DNA from: Tannerella sp.
Lineage (GTDB): Bacteria > Bacteroidota > Bacteroidia > Bacteroidales > Tannerellaceae
Length of the DNA: 56,208 nt
Assembly: GCA_031270465.1 (NCBI GenBank)
Contig: JAISXP010000090.1
Coordinates: forward strand, 1-56,208
Direction of reading: 5' to 3'
Shown: one piece after another, positions 47,135 to 55,754 of the stretch
Position numbering within the stretch: the stretch's first letter is position 1
Layout of the letters: each line of letters begins with the position of its first letter
Position numbers and translations under genes: made by a program
Notes under the pieces: model-generated
Databases searched by the model: none
What the model was told of the DNA's origin: nothing
Seen by the model: the letters and a program-made list of their open reading frames with translations, nothing else

Positions 47135-47956
47135 ATGAACTCTCCCATCGGTATATTCGACTCCGGATACGGCGGTCTGACCATCTTCGAGAAGATACGC
47201 GAACAGTTGCCCGAATACGATTATCTCTATCTGGGAGATAACGCGCGCGCACCTTACGGCTCCCGGTCTTTCGAAACCGTTTACAGATTTACGCGCGAAG
47301 CCGTTTCCTGCCTGTTCAGCAGGGGATGCCCTCTGGTGATTCTGGCATGCAATACGGCTTCGGCCAAAGCTTTGCGAAACATACAGCAACGCGACCTGCC
47401 GAAAATCGACCCTTCGCGGCGCGTCCTGGGCGTCATACGTCCGACGGTCGAAATCGTCGACGGGTTGAGCCGCACCAAACACATCGGCGTGCTGGGCACG
47501 GCGGGAACCGTAGCATCCCAGTCGTATACGCTCGAGATAGCCAAACTGTTTCCACACATCACCGTCTGCAGCGAAGCCTGTCCGATGTGGGTGCCGTTAG
47601 TCGAAAACAGGGAATACACCTCGCCCGGCGCCGATTATTTTGTGGAAAAACACATCAGCCGCCTGCTTGAACAGGATGCGCTGATAGACGTCGTCATCCT
47701 GGGATGCACACACTATCCGCTGCTGATGGACAAGATACGCCGTTTTCTGCCCGGGGGCGTCACCGTCTTCCCGCAGGGCGCGCAAGTGGCGGCGAGCCTG
47801 AAAGACTATCTGCGTCGCCATCCCGGAATGAACGGCCGGCTGACAAAGAACGGCTGCTGTCGTTTCCTGACAACAGAAGCCGTCCCCGTCTTTGCCAGCG
47901 CCGCCTCCATCTTCCTGAACAGGACTGTCGAGGTGGAACAGGTTGTAATCGACTGA
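47135..47956 (+). CDS. murI: Glutamate racemase
   Basis: Provides D-glutamate for peptidoglycan. It is 273 aa, with IGIFDSGYGGLTIFEKI at the N-terminus, the first catalytic Cys in LACNTASAKAL and the second in LGCTHYPLL. The cofactor-independent two-cysteine mechanism is intact. It closes the envelope gene cluster, as in related Bacteroidales, but lies beyond a terminator. Confidence 0.97.
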   Translation: MNSPIGIFDSGYGGLTIFEKIREQLPEYDYLYLGDNARAPYGSRSFETVYRFTREAVSCLFSRGCPLVILACNTASAKALRNIQQRDLPKIDPSRRVLGVIRPTVEIVDGLSRTKHIGVLGTAGTVASQSYTLEIAKLFPHITVCSEACPMWVPLVENREYTSPGADYFVEKHISRLLEQDALIDVVILGCTHYPLLMDKIRRFLPGGVTVFPQGAQVAASLKDYLRRHPGMNGRLTKNGCCRFLTTEAVPVFASAASIFLNRTVEVEQVVID

Positions 47957-48073
47957 TAACAGTTGTTTTTTACCCGTCCAAATCTTGAACGGACACATTC
48001 TTTGAACGGTTCATTCAATGCACAAAATCATGCCGCGCGCAGTATAAATGACTCTTCCGGAAACTGCTGAAAG

Positions 48074-51000
48074 TCATTCCGCTTTTTTCAATGCGAAATC
48101 ACTCATCAACCCATAGTCGAGTTGTTGATAGTCGTTGCCGGAAGGATATGCGTTCACATTACGGAAATGCCCGGGACTTACTAACCCCGGCGCCGGACGG
48201 TTGTGGAACGGCCCCAGCAGGTTTTTGTTACTCCCGACGACCTTGACCGTTACCGTGTTTTCGCCCTGTGTGAGCAGGCCGGACACATCGACGGAATACG
48301 GCTCGAAGGCAAGGATACCGGCCGTTTTTCCGTTGACCGACACTTCGGCCACCGTCCCTTGCCAGTTGTCCGCCTGCACGAGGTAGAGTCCCGTCGGGTC
48401 GGCGAGGTCATAGCGTTTCGTGTACGCCACTGCGCCCGGATAGAAAGGCCAGCCCTGCGCCTTCCAGCTTCCGGCAGCGAATGTTTCTGCCGGCGGATCG
48501 ATATTCCAGCCTTTGGCCGCCGGCGTCACACGGAAATTCCCCCGTATGTACACCGGTTCGATTTCGGCAAGGATTTTCATCGGCGACAGCTTGAGCGCAA
48601 GAACGTTTTCTCCCTGTTTTACATGCGTTCCGATGGGACAGACGCCTGCTTCGCGATCCAGCCACCATGTGCCGGGCGCAACAAGATGACCGTTGATGCT
48701 GATTTCGTAGAGGCCGGGACGTTCGACTACGGCCGTTATCGTCGAAAAGTCAAAAGTGGCAGCGATCGTAAATTTGTACACGGCAGTGAAACCGCCGGCC
48801 GTAAACGTGTCGCGGCTGACGATGCTGTTTTTGTACTGTACGGATGTGTTCCACGGATTGCCGTCGCCGAATCCGTGATGCTTGAACACCTTGTCTGCCG
48901 CATTGAATACGTGCAGGTCGCCGAAACGTTCCCTGCCGAGCGTCAGGTCGCAAAAGTCAATCGTCAGCACGTTGTCCGCTTCCGGGCAAACGGAGAGCGG
49001 CGCGGCGGATGCAATATCCGTGTAGCGTTTCGCCGGTTCGGGGAGGCTGTATCCGCTTTGTTCTCTGTCGGATACGTAGAGCAGCAGGCTGCCTGCCGGC
49101 GGCAGGTCGTAATTCAGTTCGAGGCGGTTGTCGGCGACGGTTTCGGGGTAGTCCGTGATTTGTCCGGTCAGCGTGTGCAGTTCAATCGCGTCTTTTCCCT
49201 TCAGCCGTACCGTCCCGCGGGCGGCTTCCGTCAGGCTTGAATTGGCAAGGAACAGTATCTGCCCGTCTTTCATCGTCCGGCGGTGATGATACAGGTCGTT
49301 GCCTGCCGTCCGGGCGAAACTGATTTCCGGAGAAAGGTAAGGCGTCAAATCGGGCGATGTGGAGGAGAACGTGAGCAGCGTCACATTTTCCGGATCGGAG
49401 AAGAACGCGCGGATATCTTCATTCAATGCGCCGTCCACGTACGACGGCTGTGCATACGCCAGAATCGCGCCGCCGTTTGCGGCAAACTCCCGCAGCAGGG
49501 CAAACGTCGGTGCATCAAGATTCTCGGTCATCGGCGGAATTACGACCTTCGAATACGCCCGCCGTCCTACCACAAACTTGTCTTTCCGCACTTCACCCCG
49601 GTCTTTGATGATGTTTTCCGAGCCGAGGTCGTATTCCACCTGCGCTTTTTCAAGGGCGGTGACGAACAGCTGGAAGTTTTTACCGGTTTCCATGTACGCC
49701 GGGTTGCTGTAACGGTAGGCATAATACAGCCAGATGGAAGTGGTCGGTTCCAGAATCAGAATGCCGTTCACCTGTTCGCCTGCCGAAAGCGCCATTGAAA
49801 GACGGGCATAGTGCATGTTCAGTTGCCTGTAGTAGGGCCACCAGGGCGAATGTGCGGAAAACGTGGGAGGATAATCGTACTTCCGCGCGCCGGCAATGCT
49901 CATGTGCGCCAGATGCTGGTTCATGAAGTTGACACCCAGTGCATATTCCCAGTCGCCCAGTCGTTTTAAGTCGCGGAACGTTTCTTCCCATCCGCCTCCT
50001 CCGTAGGTCTCGCTCAGCGTGCGGCGGTAGCCCATCTGATTGGCCACACTGCTCAGTTCCTTGACGGCGCGGATGTTACCGAACTGCGCCTGCGGCGACA
50101 CGTCGTTATACTGGTTGAAAAGCATGTCGATGGCCGGTTGCTGGTGCCACGCATACATGGCCATGTTGTCGCCGCCGTCGGCCATGTCAGGCCAGCCGTG
50201 TTCCCAATAGTGGCCGGTAAACTTCAGGCTATTCGCTTCGCAGTATTCGTAGCAGGGTTTCGCCCAGCGGTCGATGAAGAGCTGCAGCAGCGTCTGCGTG
50301 TAGTTGTGACGCACACGTTTCCAGTCGCCCGTTTCCTCGAACAGCGAGGGCAGGTTTTCCTTCAGACTGTAACCCCATTTCGCTTCGAACACGTCGAACA
50401 GGTCGGGCGTCCAGCGGATGCCGCCGGGCGGGTTGATGTTCGGTTCGTCGGTAAACCAGCCGGGTACCGTCTTGCCAAATTCGTCGCCTATCGTGCGTTT
50501 GTAGCCGTCCATCGTGATTTCGATAAATTTCTCCGTCACGCCCGGATACAGCAGATCGACGTATGAAAAGCCTCCGTACCAGGGCGATTTCCGATCGTAT
50601 CCTTTTCGCACCAGATAATATTCGCCCCGCTTGCCGCACTCCGCATCCAACCCGGATTGGAGTTGCCGGAAGGCATCGCCGTCTTTCCGGAAGCACAGAA
50701 ACACGTCCGGCACAGTGTCGGGAAAGACTTCGCGCTTTTCGACCAGCAGGCTTTTGCCCTGGTTGTAGCTTTCAGGCATCTGCGCCGGCACATGCCCTCC
50801 GGCAAAACCGCTCGGATAGGAATTTTCGTCGTATATCCAGACGAACATGTCCATCCGTTTTCCCGTTTCCACCGTGTAGCGGCACAGTTCATACCACTCG
50901 TCCGAAATGTATTCGGTAATCAGCCCCGGCCGCGGATGGATAAACACGCCGCCAAAGCCATGTGCCTTGAAGTCATTCATGGCCGAGTCGATCAGTTCGT

Positions 51001-51184
51001 GTGTCACGCGCGTATTCCACACCCACAGCGGGGCGCTGCCGTACTCGCTCGGCGGCTCGGCAAACCGGCCGGCAAGCTCTTTCAGGGAGGCGACACCTTC
51101 GTCGCCCGCTTTTTTCTCAGTGTCTACCCGGCACGAAACGTAGCCGAGCAATACAGTCATCAGTAAAATCATTAATCTTTTCAT
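48074..51184 (-). CDS. GH106-like (alpha-L-rhamnosidase type) lipoprotein glycosidase
   Basis: About 1,036 aa from ATG 51184 (MKRLMILLMTVLLGYVSC); the track's 51190 start is TTG. The lipobox ends VSC, so it is probably an anchored, surface or periplasmic enzyme. The TIM barrel carries GFGGVFIHPRPGLITEYISDEW and WIYDENSYPSGFAGG, a pattern typical of GH106/related large hydrolases, with WFTDEPNI and TLSETYGGGGW supplying probable catalytic Glu. C-terminal beta-sandwich carbohydrate-binding-type domains (GLYEISINGHLVAPGTWWL, VSVNGKTAGILAFEPYSVDVS) follow. Rhamnose-containing pectin is a plausible substrate. It shares a promoter-region box with the GH43 gene. Confidence 0.82.
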   Translation of the reverse strand: MKRLMILLMTVLLGYVSCRVDTEKKAGDEGVASLKELAGRFAEPPSEYGSAPLWVWNTRVTHELIDSAMNDFKAHGFGGVFIHPRPGLITEYISDEWYELCRYTVETGKRMDMFVWIYDENSYPSGFAGGHVPAQMPESYNQGKSLLVEKREVFPDTVPDVFLCFRKDGDAFRQLQSGLDAECGKRGEYYLVRKGYDRKSPWYGGFSYVDLLYPGVTEKFIEITMDGYKRTIGDEFGKTVPGWFTDEPNINPPGGIRWTPDLFDVFEAKWGYSLKENLPSLFEETGDWKRVRHNYTQTLLQLFIDRWAKPCYEYCEANSLKFTGHYWEHGWPDMADGGDNMAMYAWHQQPAIDMLFNQYNDVSPQAQFGNIRAVKELSSVANQMGYRRTLSETYGGGGWEETFRDLKRLGDWEYALGVNFMNQHLAHMSIAGARKYDYPPTFSAHSPWWPYYRQLNMHYARLSMALSAGEQVNGILILEPTTSIWLYYAYRYSNPAYMETGKNFQLFVTALEKAQVEYDLGSENIIKDRGEVRKDKFVVGRRAYSKVVIPPMTENLDAPTFALLREFAANGGAILAYAQPSYVDGALNEDIRAFFSDPENVTLLTFSSTSPDLTPYLSPEISFARTAGNDLYHHRRTMKDGQILFLANSSLTEAARGTVRLKGKDAIELHTLTGQITDYPETVADNRLELNYDLPPAGSLLLYVSDREQSGYSLPEPAKRYTDIASAAPLSVCPEADNVLTIDFCDLTLGRERFGDLHVFNAADKVFKHHGFGDGNPWNTSVQYKNSIVSRDTFTAGGFTAVYKFTIAATFDFSTITAVVERPGLYEISINGHLVAPGTWWLDREAGVCPIGTHVKQGENVLALKLSPMKILAEIEPVYIRGNFRVTPAAKGWNIDPPAETFAAGSWKAQGWPFYPGAVAYTKRYDLADPTGLYLVQADNWQGTVAEVSVNGKTAGILAFEPYSVDVSGLLTQGENTVTVKVVGSNKNLLGPFHNRPAPGLVSPGHFRNVNAYPSGNDYQQLDYGLMSDFALKKAE

Positions 51185-51228
51185 GGACAATTCTGTTTTT
51201 TTATGGATTCATTTTTTTTAAAACAGTG

Positions 51229-51236
51229 CAAATATA
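51229..51236 (-). promoter_or_regulatory. -7 box for the GH106-like gene
   Basis: TATATTTG on the minus strand, 45 nt upstream of the ATG, matches TAnnTTTG. Confidence 0.55.
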
Positions 51237-51280
51237 CGCTTTTTTTGCTGTTGCGGATACTGCTTATCCTGCATTCAGTA

Positions 51281-51328
51281 TAAACATGTTCATTGACCGC
51301 GAGATATTTTCGCCGGAAACTCCTGAAT
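51281..51328 (-). promoter_or_regulatory. Conserved bipartite box upstream of the GH106-like gene (copy 2)
   Basis: On the minus strand GATTCAGGAGTTTCCGGC, spacer, GTCAATGAACATGTTTA. It corresponds to the block at 20543-20592 before the GH43 gene. It is 97 nt before the GH106 ATG and 45 nt from its -7 box, so the distance to the promoter differs from copy 1. Confidence 0.65.
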
Positions 51329-51411
51329 CGTCTTCGCTTGATGACGTTGGGTTCGACCTTGTCCGAACGGAGAAAATATGAAAAAAAATTCATCTGTTAA
51401 CCGGGAATTAT

Positions 51412-51419
51412 TACTTTTG
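51412..51419 (+). promoter_or_regulatory. -7 box for the DPP-IV gene
   Basis: TACTTTTG, 42 nt upstream of ATG 51462, matches TAnnTTTG. Confidence 0.5.
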
Positions 51420-51461
51420 CGACATGAAAGAAAGAAACAAGTAATCCCATAAATTAGTTTT

Positions 51462-53876
51462 ATGAAATCAAAAGTATTATCATTCGCAATCATCTGCCTG
51501 AGTTTGACTCAGGGAAGCCTGTTGCCTGCTCAGGAAACACTTGCCGGATACACGCAGGCGCGCAGGTTTGCACCGTCCAATGCAGAACAACTGCTGTTTT
51601 CCTACACGTTGAGACCCAACTATTTTAATCGCGGAAGCAAATTCTGGTACGAATACAAGACAAGCGATGGGAGGGCGTGGTATGTGGTCGACCCCGAGCA
51701 GGGGAAAAAACAGCCGCTGTTTGACCTCGACGAAATTGCCGCGCAAATCACCGAGACGGTGAACGACCCTTTCACGGCACAGCAGTTGCCTGTCAGGAAC
51801 CTGAAACTCGACGACGACGATCGCACGTTTACCTTTGAGATACCTTCGTCGGTGAACAGGACGTTTTACTTCTCGTACGATTATCTTTCGCGCAAGCTGA
51901 CGGAACGCCCCAAAGACAATTCACCCCGCGAACGGTGGGGAAACGTATCGCCGGACAGTCAGTATGTCGTATATGCCAAAGACCTCAATCTCTGGTGTAT
52001 GATGTATGCCGACTACGAGAAACTGCTGAAAAATCCCAAAAACGGTGACAGCATTGCGGAGACGGCGCTCACGACCGACGGGGAAGAAGATTTTGCCTTC
52101 GGGATGCCGCGCAACCGCATGAATACGGATTCGACATTGCTGGATCACAAACGTAAACCGGTGCAGGGCAGCTGGTCGCCCGACGGACGCTATTTTGTTG
52201 CCACGCTGACCGACCAGCGTGCCGTGAAAGACTTGTGGGTAATCAATTCGGTTGCCAAACCGCGTCCCACGCTGGAAACCTACAAGTATCAGCTTCCCGG
52301 CGAAGCAGGTGCGCCCGTCAGTCATCTGTATCTTTTCGACCTCGAAAACAGGAGCAGGAAAGAAATCGCCGTGTCGGCGTTCAAAGACCAGACGCTCTCG
52401 GTCGCCTCAAAGCCCCGGGAAAATTTTACCGCACCGCAGATATGGCTGGGCAGCGCCGACAGGTTCTTCATCTCGCGCGTCAGCCGGGATATGAAACGGG
52501 TAGATATATGTTCGTATACGCTGGGCGACGACTCCGTCAGACCCCTCATCAGGGAACGCATGAATACCTACATCGAAACCCGTCCGCTCGCCATGCCTGA
52601 CAATGCGCGGGAACTGATTCACTGGAGCGAACGCGACGGATGGGCGCATCTCTACCTCTACGACACGGAAGGCAACCTCAAAAACAGGATTACGAAAGGC
52701 CCCTGGCATGTCGACCGGATAAAGCACGTGGACAGCAAAAACCGTGTCGTCTACTTTCTTGCCAACGGAAAAGAGGCGGGCGACACAACGCCCTACTACG
52801 AGCATCTTTACCGCGTGAACTTCGACGGAACGGCTCTGAAACTCGTCACGCCCGGCGACTATCATCATCTGGTATATATGGACAGGGACGGCCGCTACGT
52901 GGTCGACAACTACTCCCGAATCAACACCATTCCCGCCACGGCGCTGTACGATAACACGGGGAAACGGCTGATGACGCTGGAAGAAAGCGATTTCTCGCAA
53001 CTGCTGCAAGCGGGCTACACGTTTCCCGAGCCGTTCAAGGTGAAGGCCGCGGATGGCGTCACCGATTTGTACGGCATCATCTACAGACCCTTCGACTTCG
53101 ATTCCACGAAGACGTATCCCGTCATCGACTATGTCTATCCGGGTCCCCAGCAGGAAGGGACGTACATCCGCTATATACAGATGAATCCGCGCACCGACCG
53201 CCTCGCACAGGCCGGATTCATCGTCATCTCCGTCGGGCACCGGGGCGGGCATCCGAGCCGTTCCAAATGGTATCACAACTACGGATACGGAAACTTGCGC
53301 GACTATCCGCTGGCCGACCACAAAGCCGCCATCGAACAGCTTTGCGACCGGTACAAATATATGGATATAAACAGGATAGGCATTCACGGACATTCGGGCG
53401 GAGGATTTATGTCTACCGCCGCCATGCTGCTTTATCCCGACTTTTTCAAGGTCGCGGTCTCGTGTGCAGGCAACCACGACAACAATATATATAATCGCGG
53501 ATGGAGTGAAAAGCATCACGGTGTGAAAGAAATTTCGGACGAAGACGGAAATGTCCGCTTCGATATCCACGTGCCCGCCAATCAGGAGCTTGCAGCCAGA
53601 TTGAAAGGACATCTCCTGCTTATCCATAGCGAGATAGACAACAATGTACATCCTGCAAACACGATCGTCGTGGCAAACGAACTCATCAAGGCAGGCAAAC
53701 GCTTCGACATGCTTGTCATTCCCGGTCAGCGGCATCATTTCGAGGACTATAACGAGTATTTTTACTGGCGGATGGTAGATTATTTTTCCGAACACCTGCT
53801 CGGTCAACGTGAAACGGGCGTCGACATCAAGGATATTAAGCTCGGCAACTGGTTTCAGGGGTATCAGGATAATTGA
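51462..53876 (+). CDS. Dipeptidyl-peptidase IV-family serine peptidase (S9)
   Basis: Protein of 804 aa with a signal peptide (to about SLLPAQ). The N-terminal eight-bladed propeller (residues 100-500) includes NVSPDSQYVVYAKDLNLW and WSPDGRYFVATLTD. The C-terminal alpha/beta hydrolase has the nucleophile Ser in GHSGGGF, Asp in HSEIDNNVHP and His in GQRHHFEDY. It removes N-terminal dipeptides, often X-Pro, in the periplasm and so supports peptide or glycopeptide use. It is transcribed alone; a weak hairpin lies 12 nt after the stop. Confidence 0.94.
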   Translation: MKSKVLSFAIICLSLTQGSLLPAQETLAGYTQARRFAPSNAEQLLFSYTLRPNYFNRGSKFWYEYKTSDGRAWYVVDPEQGKKQPLFDLDEIAAQITETVNDPFTAQQLPVRNLKLDDDDRTFTFEIPSSVNRTFYFSYDYLSRKLTERPKDNSPRERWGNVSPDSQYVVYAKDLNLWCMMYADYEKLLKNPKNGDSIAETALTTDGEEDFAFGMPRNRMNTDSTLLDHKRKPVQGSWSPDGRYFVATLTDQRAVKDLWVINSVAKPRPTLETYKYQLPGEAGAPVSHLYLFDLENRSRKEIAVSAFKDQTLSVASKPRENFTAPQIWLGSADRFFISRVSRDMKRVDICSYTLGDDSVRPLIRERMNTYIETRPLAMPDNARELIHWSERDGWAHLYLYDTEGNLKNRITKGPWHVDRIKHVDSKNRVVYFLANGKEAGDTTPYYEHLYRVNFDGTALKLVTPGDYHHLVYMDRDGRYVVDNYSRINTIPATALYDNTGKRLMTLEESDFSQLLQAGYTFPEPFKVKAADGVTDLYGIIYRPFDFDSTKTYPVIDYVYPGPQQEGTYIRYIQMNPRTDRLAQAGFIVISVGHRGGHPSRSKWYHNYGYGNLRDYPLADHKAAIEQLCDRYKYMDINRIGIHGHSGGGFMSTAAMLLYPDFFKVAVSCAGNHDNNIYNRGWSEKHHGVKEISDEDGNVRFDIHVPANQELAARLKGHLLLIHSEIDNNVHPANTIVVANELIKAGKRFDMLVIPGQRHHFEDYNEYFYWRMVDYFSEHLLGQRETGVDIKDIKLGNWFQGYQDN

Positions 53877-53887
53877 AAAACGTGATT

Positions 53888-53919
53888 TGCGGCGAATGCA
53901 TGATGAAAAGCCGCATTTT
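53888..53919 (+). terminator. Weak hairpin terminator after the DPP-IV gene
   Basis: TGCGGC (53888-53893) and GCCGCA (53910-53915), 16-nt loop, then TTTT. Confidence 0.45.
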
Positions 53920-54002
53920 AGTCTGTATATATGTTAAAACGGATAGGAAAAGCAGGCTTAAAGGTTAAATAATCCTGCATTAGCATTTTTTATGGCTGAA
54001 AA

Positions 54003-54035
54003 TTATGTTGTATAACATAAAACGTCGTACATTTG
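54003..54035 (+). promoter_or_regulatory. Promoter and inverted repeat of the small RNA
   Basis: The -7 box TACATTTG lies at 54028-54035. Directly upstream, TTATGTT-GTAT-AACATAA (54003-54020) is a perfect 7-bp inverted repeat over the -33 region, a possible operator. Confidence 0.6.
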
Positions 54036-54041
54036 CACTGT

Positions 54042-54113
54042 GTTTTTCATGGTATTAGATTTAAGGTTAACAATGAAGATTGTAGGTTGTCGTGAGACAA
54101 CCTCTTCTTTTTT
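54042..54113 (+). ncRNA. Probable Bacteroidales small RNA (Bacteroidales-1-like)
   Basis: A transcript starting near 54042, seven bases after the -7 box, would carry TTTTTCATGGTATTAGATTT and AAGGTTAACAATGAAGATTG. From memory this block recurs upstream of many Bacteroidales genes; the closest Rfam name I can suggest is the Bacteroidales-1 RNA. It ends in the hairpin AGGTTGTC-GTGA-GACAACCT (54084-54103) followed by CTTCTTTTTT. No ORF is present. The name is recall-based; the promoter and terminator are seen directly. Confidence 0.62.
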
Positions 54114-54330
54114 ATAGACCAGCCTTGTTTTTTCGTATGTAAGAAAAGCATTTCCTGTCCAAAACGCCTTTGGCATTTTTTCTATCCTTTCATTACACCC
54201 CCCCCACATACAGGCAGAATCTGCCATGATAAATCGAACGGGGCGGAATCCTGTCCGAACAAATGATGAAGGTCATTTGTCGTCGCATTAGTTAAAAAAA
54301 CCTGCAAATACAAAAAAGCGCAGGAAAAAC
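54114..54330. other. Intergenic stretch with a C8 tract
   Basis: No gene is supported between the small RNA and the leader promoter. A run of eight C lies at 54198-54205, and a small hairpin CCTGC/GCAGG at 54301-54322. The minus-strand ORF across it (54182-54424) has no recognisable domain. Confidence 0.5.
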
Positions 54331-54362
54331 TTTGTATATGTAAAATAAGAAATGTATTTTTG
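54331..54362 (+). promoter_or_regulatory. Promoter of the GA-repeat leader and HU-like gene
   Basis: -33 TTTG (54331-54334), 20-nt spacer, -7 TATTTTTG (54355-54362): one of the best Bacteroidetes promoters in the window. Start would be near 54369, about 360 nt before ATG 54729. Confidence 0.72.
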
Positions 54363-54400
54363 CAGCCGTGATATAAGATATAACGTAAAAAAAATAGAAA

Positions 54401-54718
<318 letters not shown>

Positions 54719-54728
54719 ATCAAAATCT

Positions 54729-55466
54729 ATGAGTACAATCAAAGCAATTGCTCATCTGAATGAGCTTACAAAAGACGTGACGGACGACTACTATCTGCGT
54801 CCGGACATCCTCGGCACGCTCCGTGACGACGACATCATCCTGCGTCTGAAAAAAAAGGAAATCGCAACGGAGAACGTAAACGGGAAAGCCTTCGTGCAGA
54901 CGTTTCATCGCGAATGTGCGGAAGCTGTAAACGAAGGACACAACGTGGTGACCGGCCTGTTTCACTCCACGCTTGGGTTCAACGGTCCGGTGAGGGCTAA
55001 AGACCTTGGCCACAATGTACCGGCCGGTCAGGTCAACGCCCGCATGAACTTTACGCAGGGCGAATATGCCCGCGAGGCGCTGAACGACCTCACGATCAGC
55101 GTAGCCGAACAGCCTGCGCCGACCGGCCCCGTAATTCAGGCTGTAACCAATCCGACAGTTGGCCTGGCCGACACGCTCGACACCGGCGCCATGGCGCTGG
55201 TACAGGGCATGAGACTGGCCGTCAGGGGAGAAAAGACGAACGAAATCGGTGTCTATTTCACTTCGGTCGACGGGACAGCCTCCGTACGTATTCCCGCCGG
55301 CCAACTGTCGCCCAACACGCCGACCCGGCTCCAGTTCGTGCTTCCGGCCGATGTCAAGCCCGGCGAATGGCGGGTGAAGGTCGCCACGCAGGCGCTCGCG
55401 AAAGCCCGGACATTTACCAAAGACGTACGCGAATATGAATATCCGAACATCATCACGGTCGTCTGA
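54729..55466 (+). CDS. HU-like DNA-binding/DUF4469 domain protein
   Basis: Protein of 245 aa without a signal peptide. The N-terminal half (MSTIKAIAHLNELTKDVTDDYYLRPDILGTL ... MNFTQGEYAREALNDLTISV) resembles the IHF/HU-like domain expanded in Bacteroidetes. The C-terminal half (residues about 130-245, VTNPTVGLADTLDTGAMALVQGMRLAVRGEKTNEIG) resembles the Ig-like DUF4469. Such two-domain proteins are common in Bacteroidales, but their role is unknown; chromatin or regulatory functions are suspected. It follows the GA-repeat leader and precedes a susC gene by 288 nt. Confidence 0.82.
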   Translation: MSTIKAIAHLNELTKDVTDDYYLRPDILGTLRDDDIILRLKKKEIATENVNGKAFVQTFHRECAEAVNEGHNVVTGLFHSTLGFNGPVRAKDLGHNVPAGQVNARMNFTQGEYAREALNDLTISVAEQPAPTGPVIQAVTNPTVGLADTLDTGAMALVQGMRLAVRGEKTNEIGVYFTSVDGTASVRIPAGQLSPNTPTRLQFVLPADVKPGEWRVKVATQALAKARTFTKDVREYEYPNIITVV

Positions 55467-55754
55467 CATGTATTTACGCTACGCGAACCGGCCGGCAAGT
55501 ATGCCGACTTGCAAATCGGCAGTGCACCGAGCAGTAAGTCGGCGGTATGCCGGGCGATAAGTCGGCATGTATGGAAACATCCGGTTCGTTAACCGGGAAG
55601 CAAATATCAGATGTATCATTTTAAAACAGAATGCCTATGGGAGATGGAAGAATTTGAAATCAGCTCAAGAACGGCCGGAAAATAACCGGTACCTGTTTTC
55701 CGGCCGGACAGACTTTAAAAGTACCATTTACAGCAAATTAAATTATTTAATAAC
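55467..55754. promoter_or_regulatory. Leader of the second susC: direct repeats and hairpin
   Basis: GTCGGC-type repeats crowd 55495-55565 (two TAAGTCGGC copies and short inverted GCCGA/TCGGC pairs). A strong hairpin CGGCCGGAAAA (55672-55682)/TTTTCCGGCCG (55696-55706) with an ACCGGT-containing loop lies 48 nt before the ATG. No -7 box was recognised with confidence. Confidence 0.5.
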
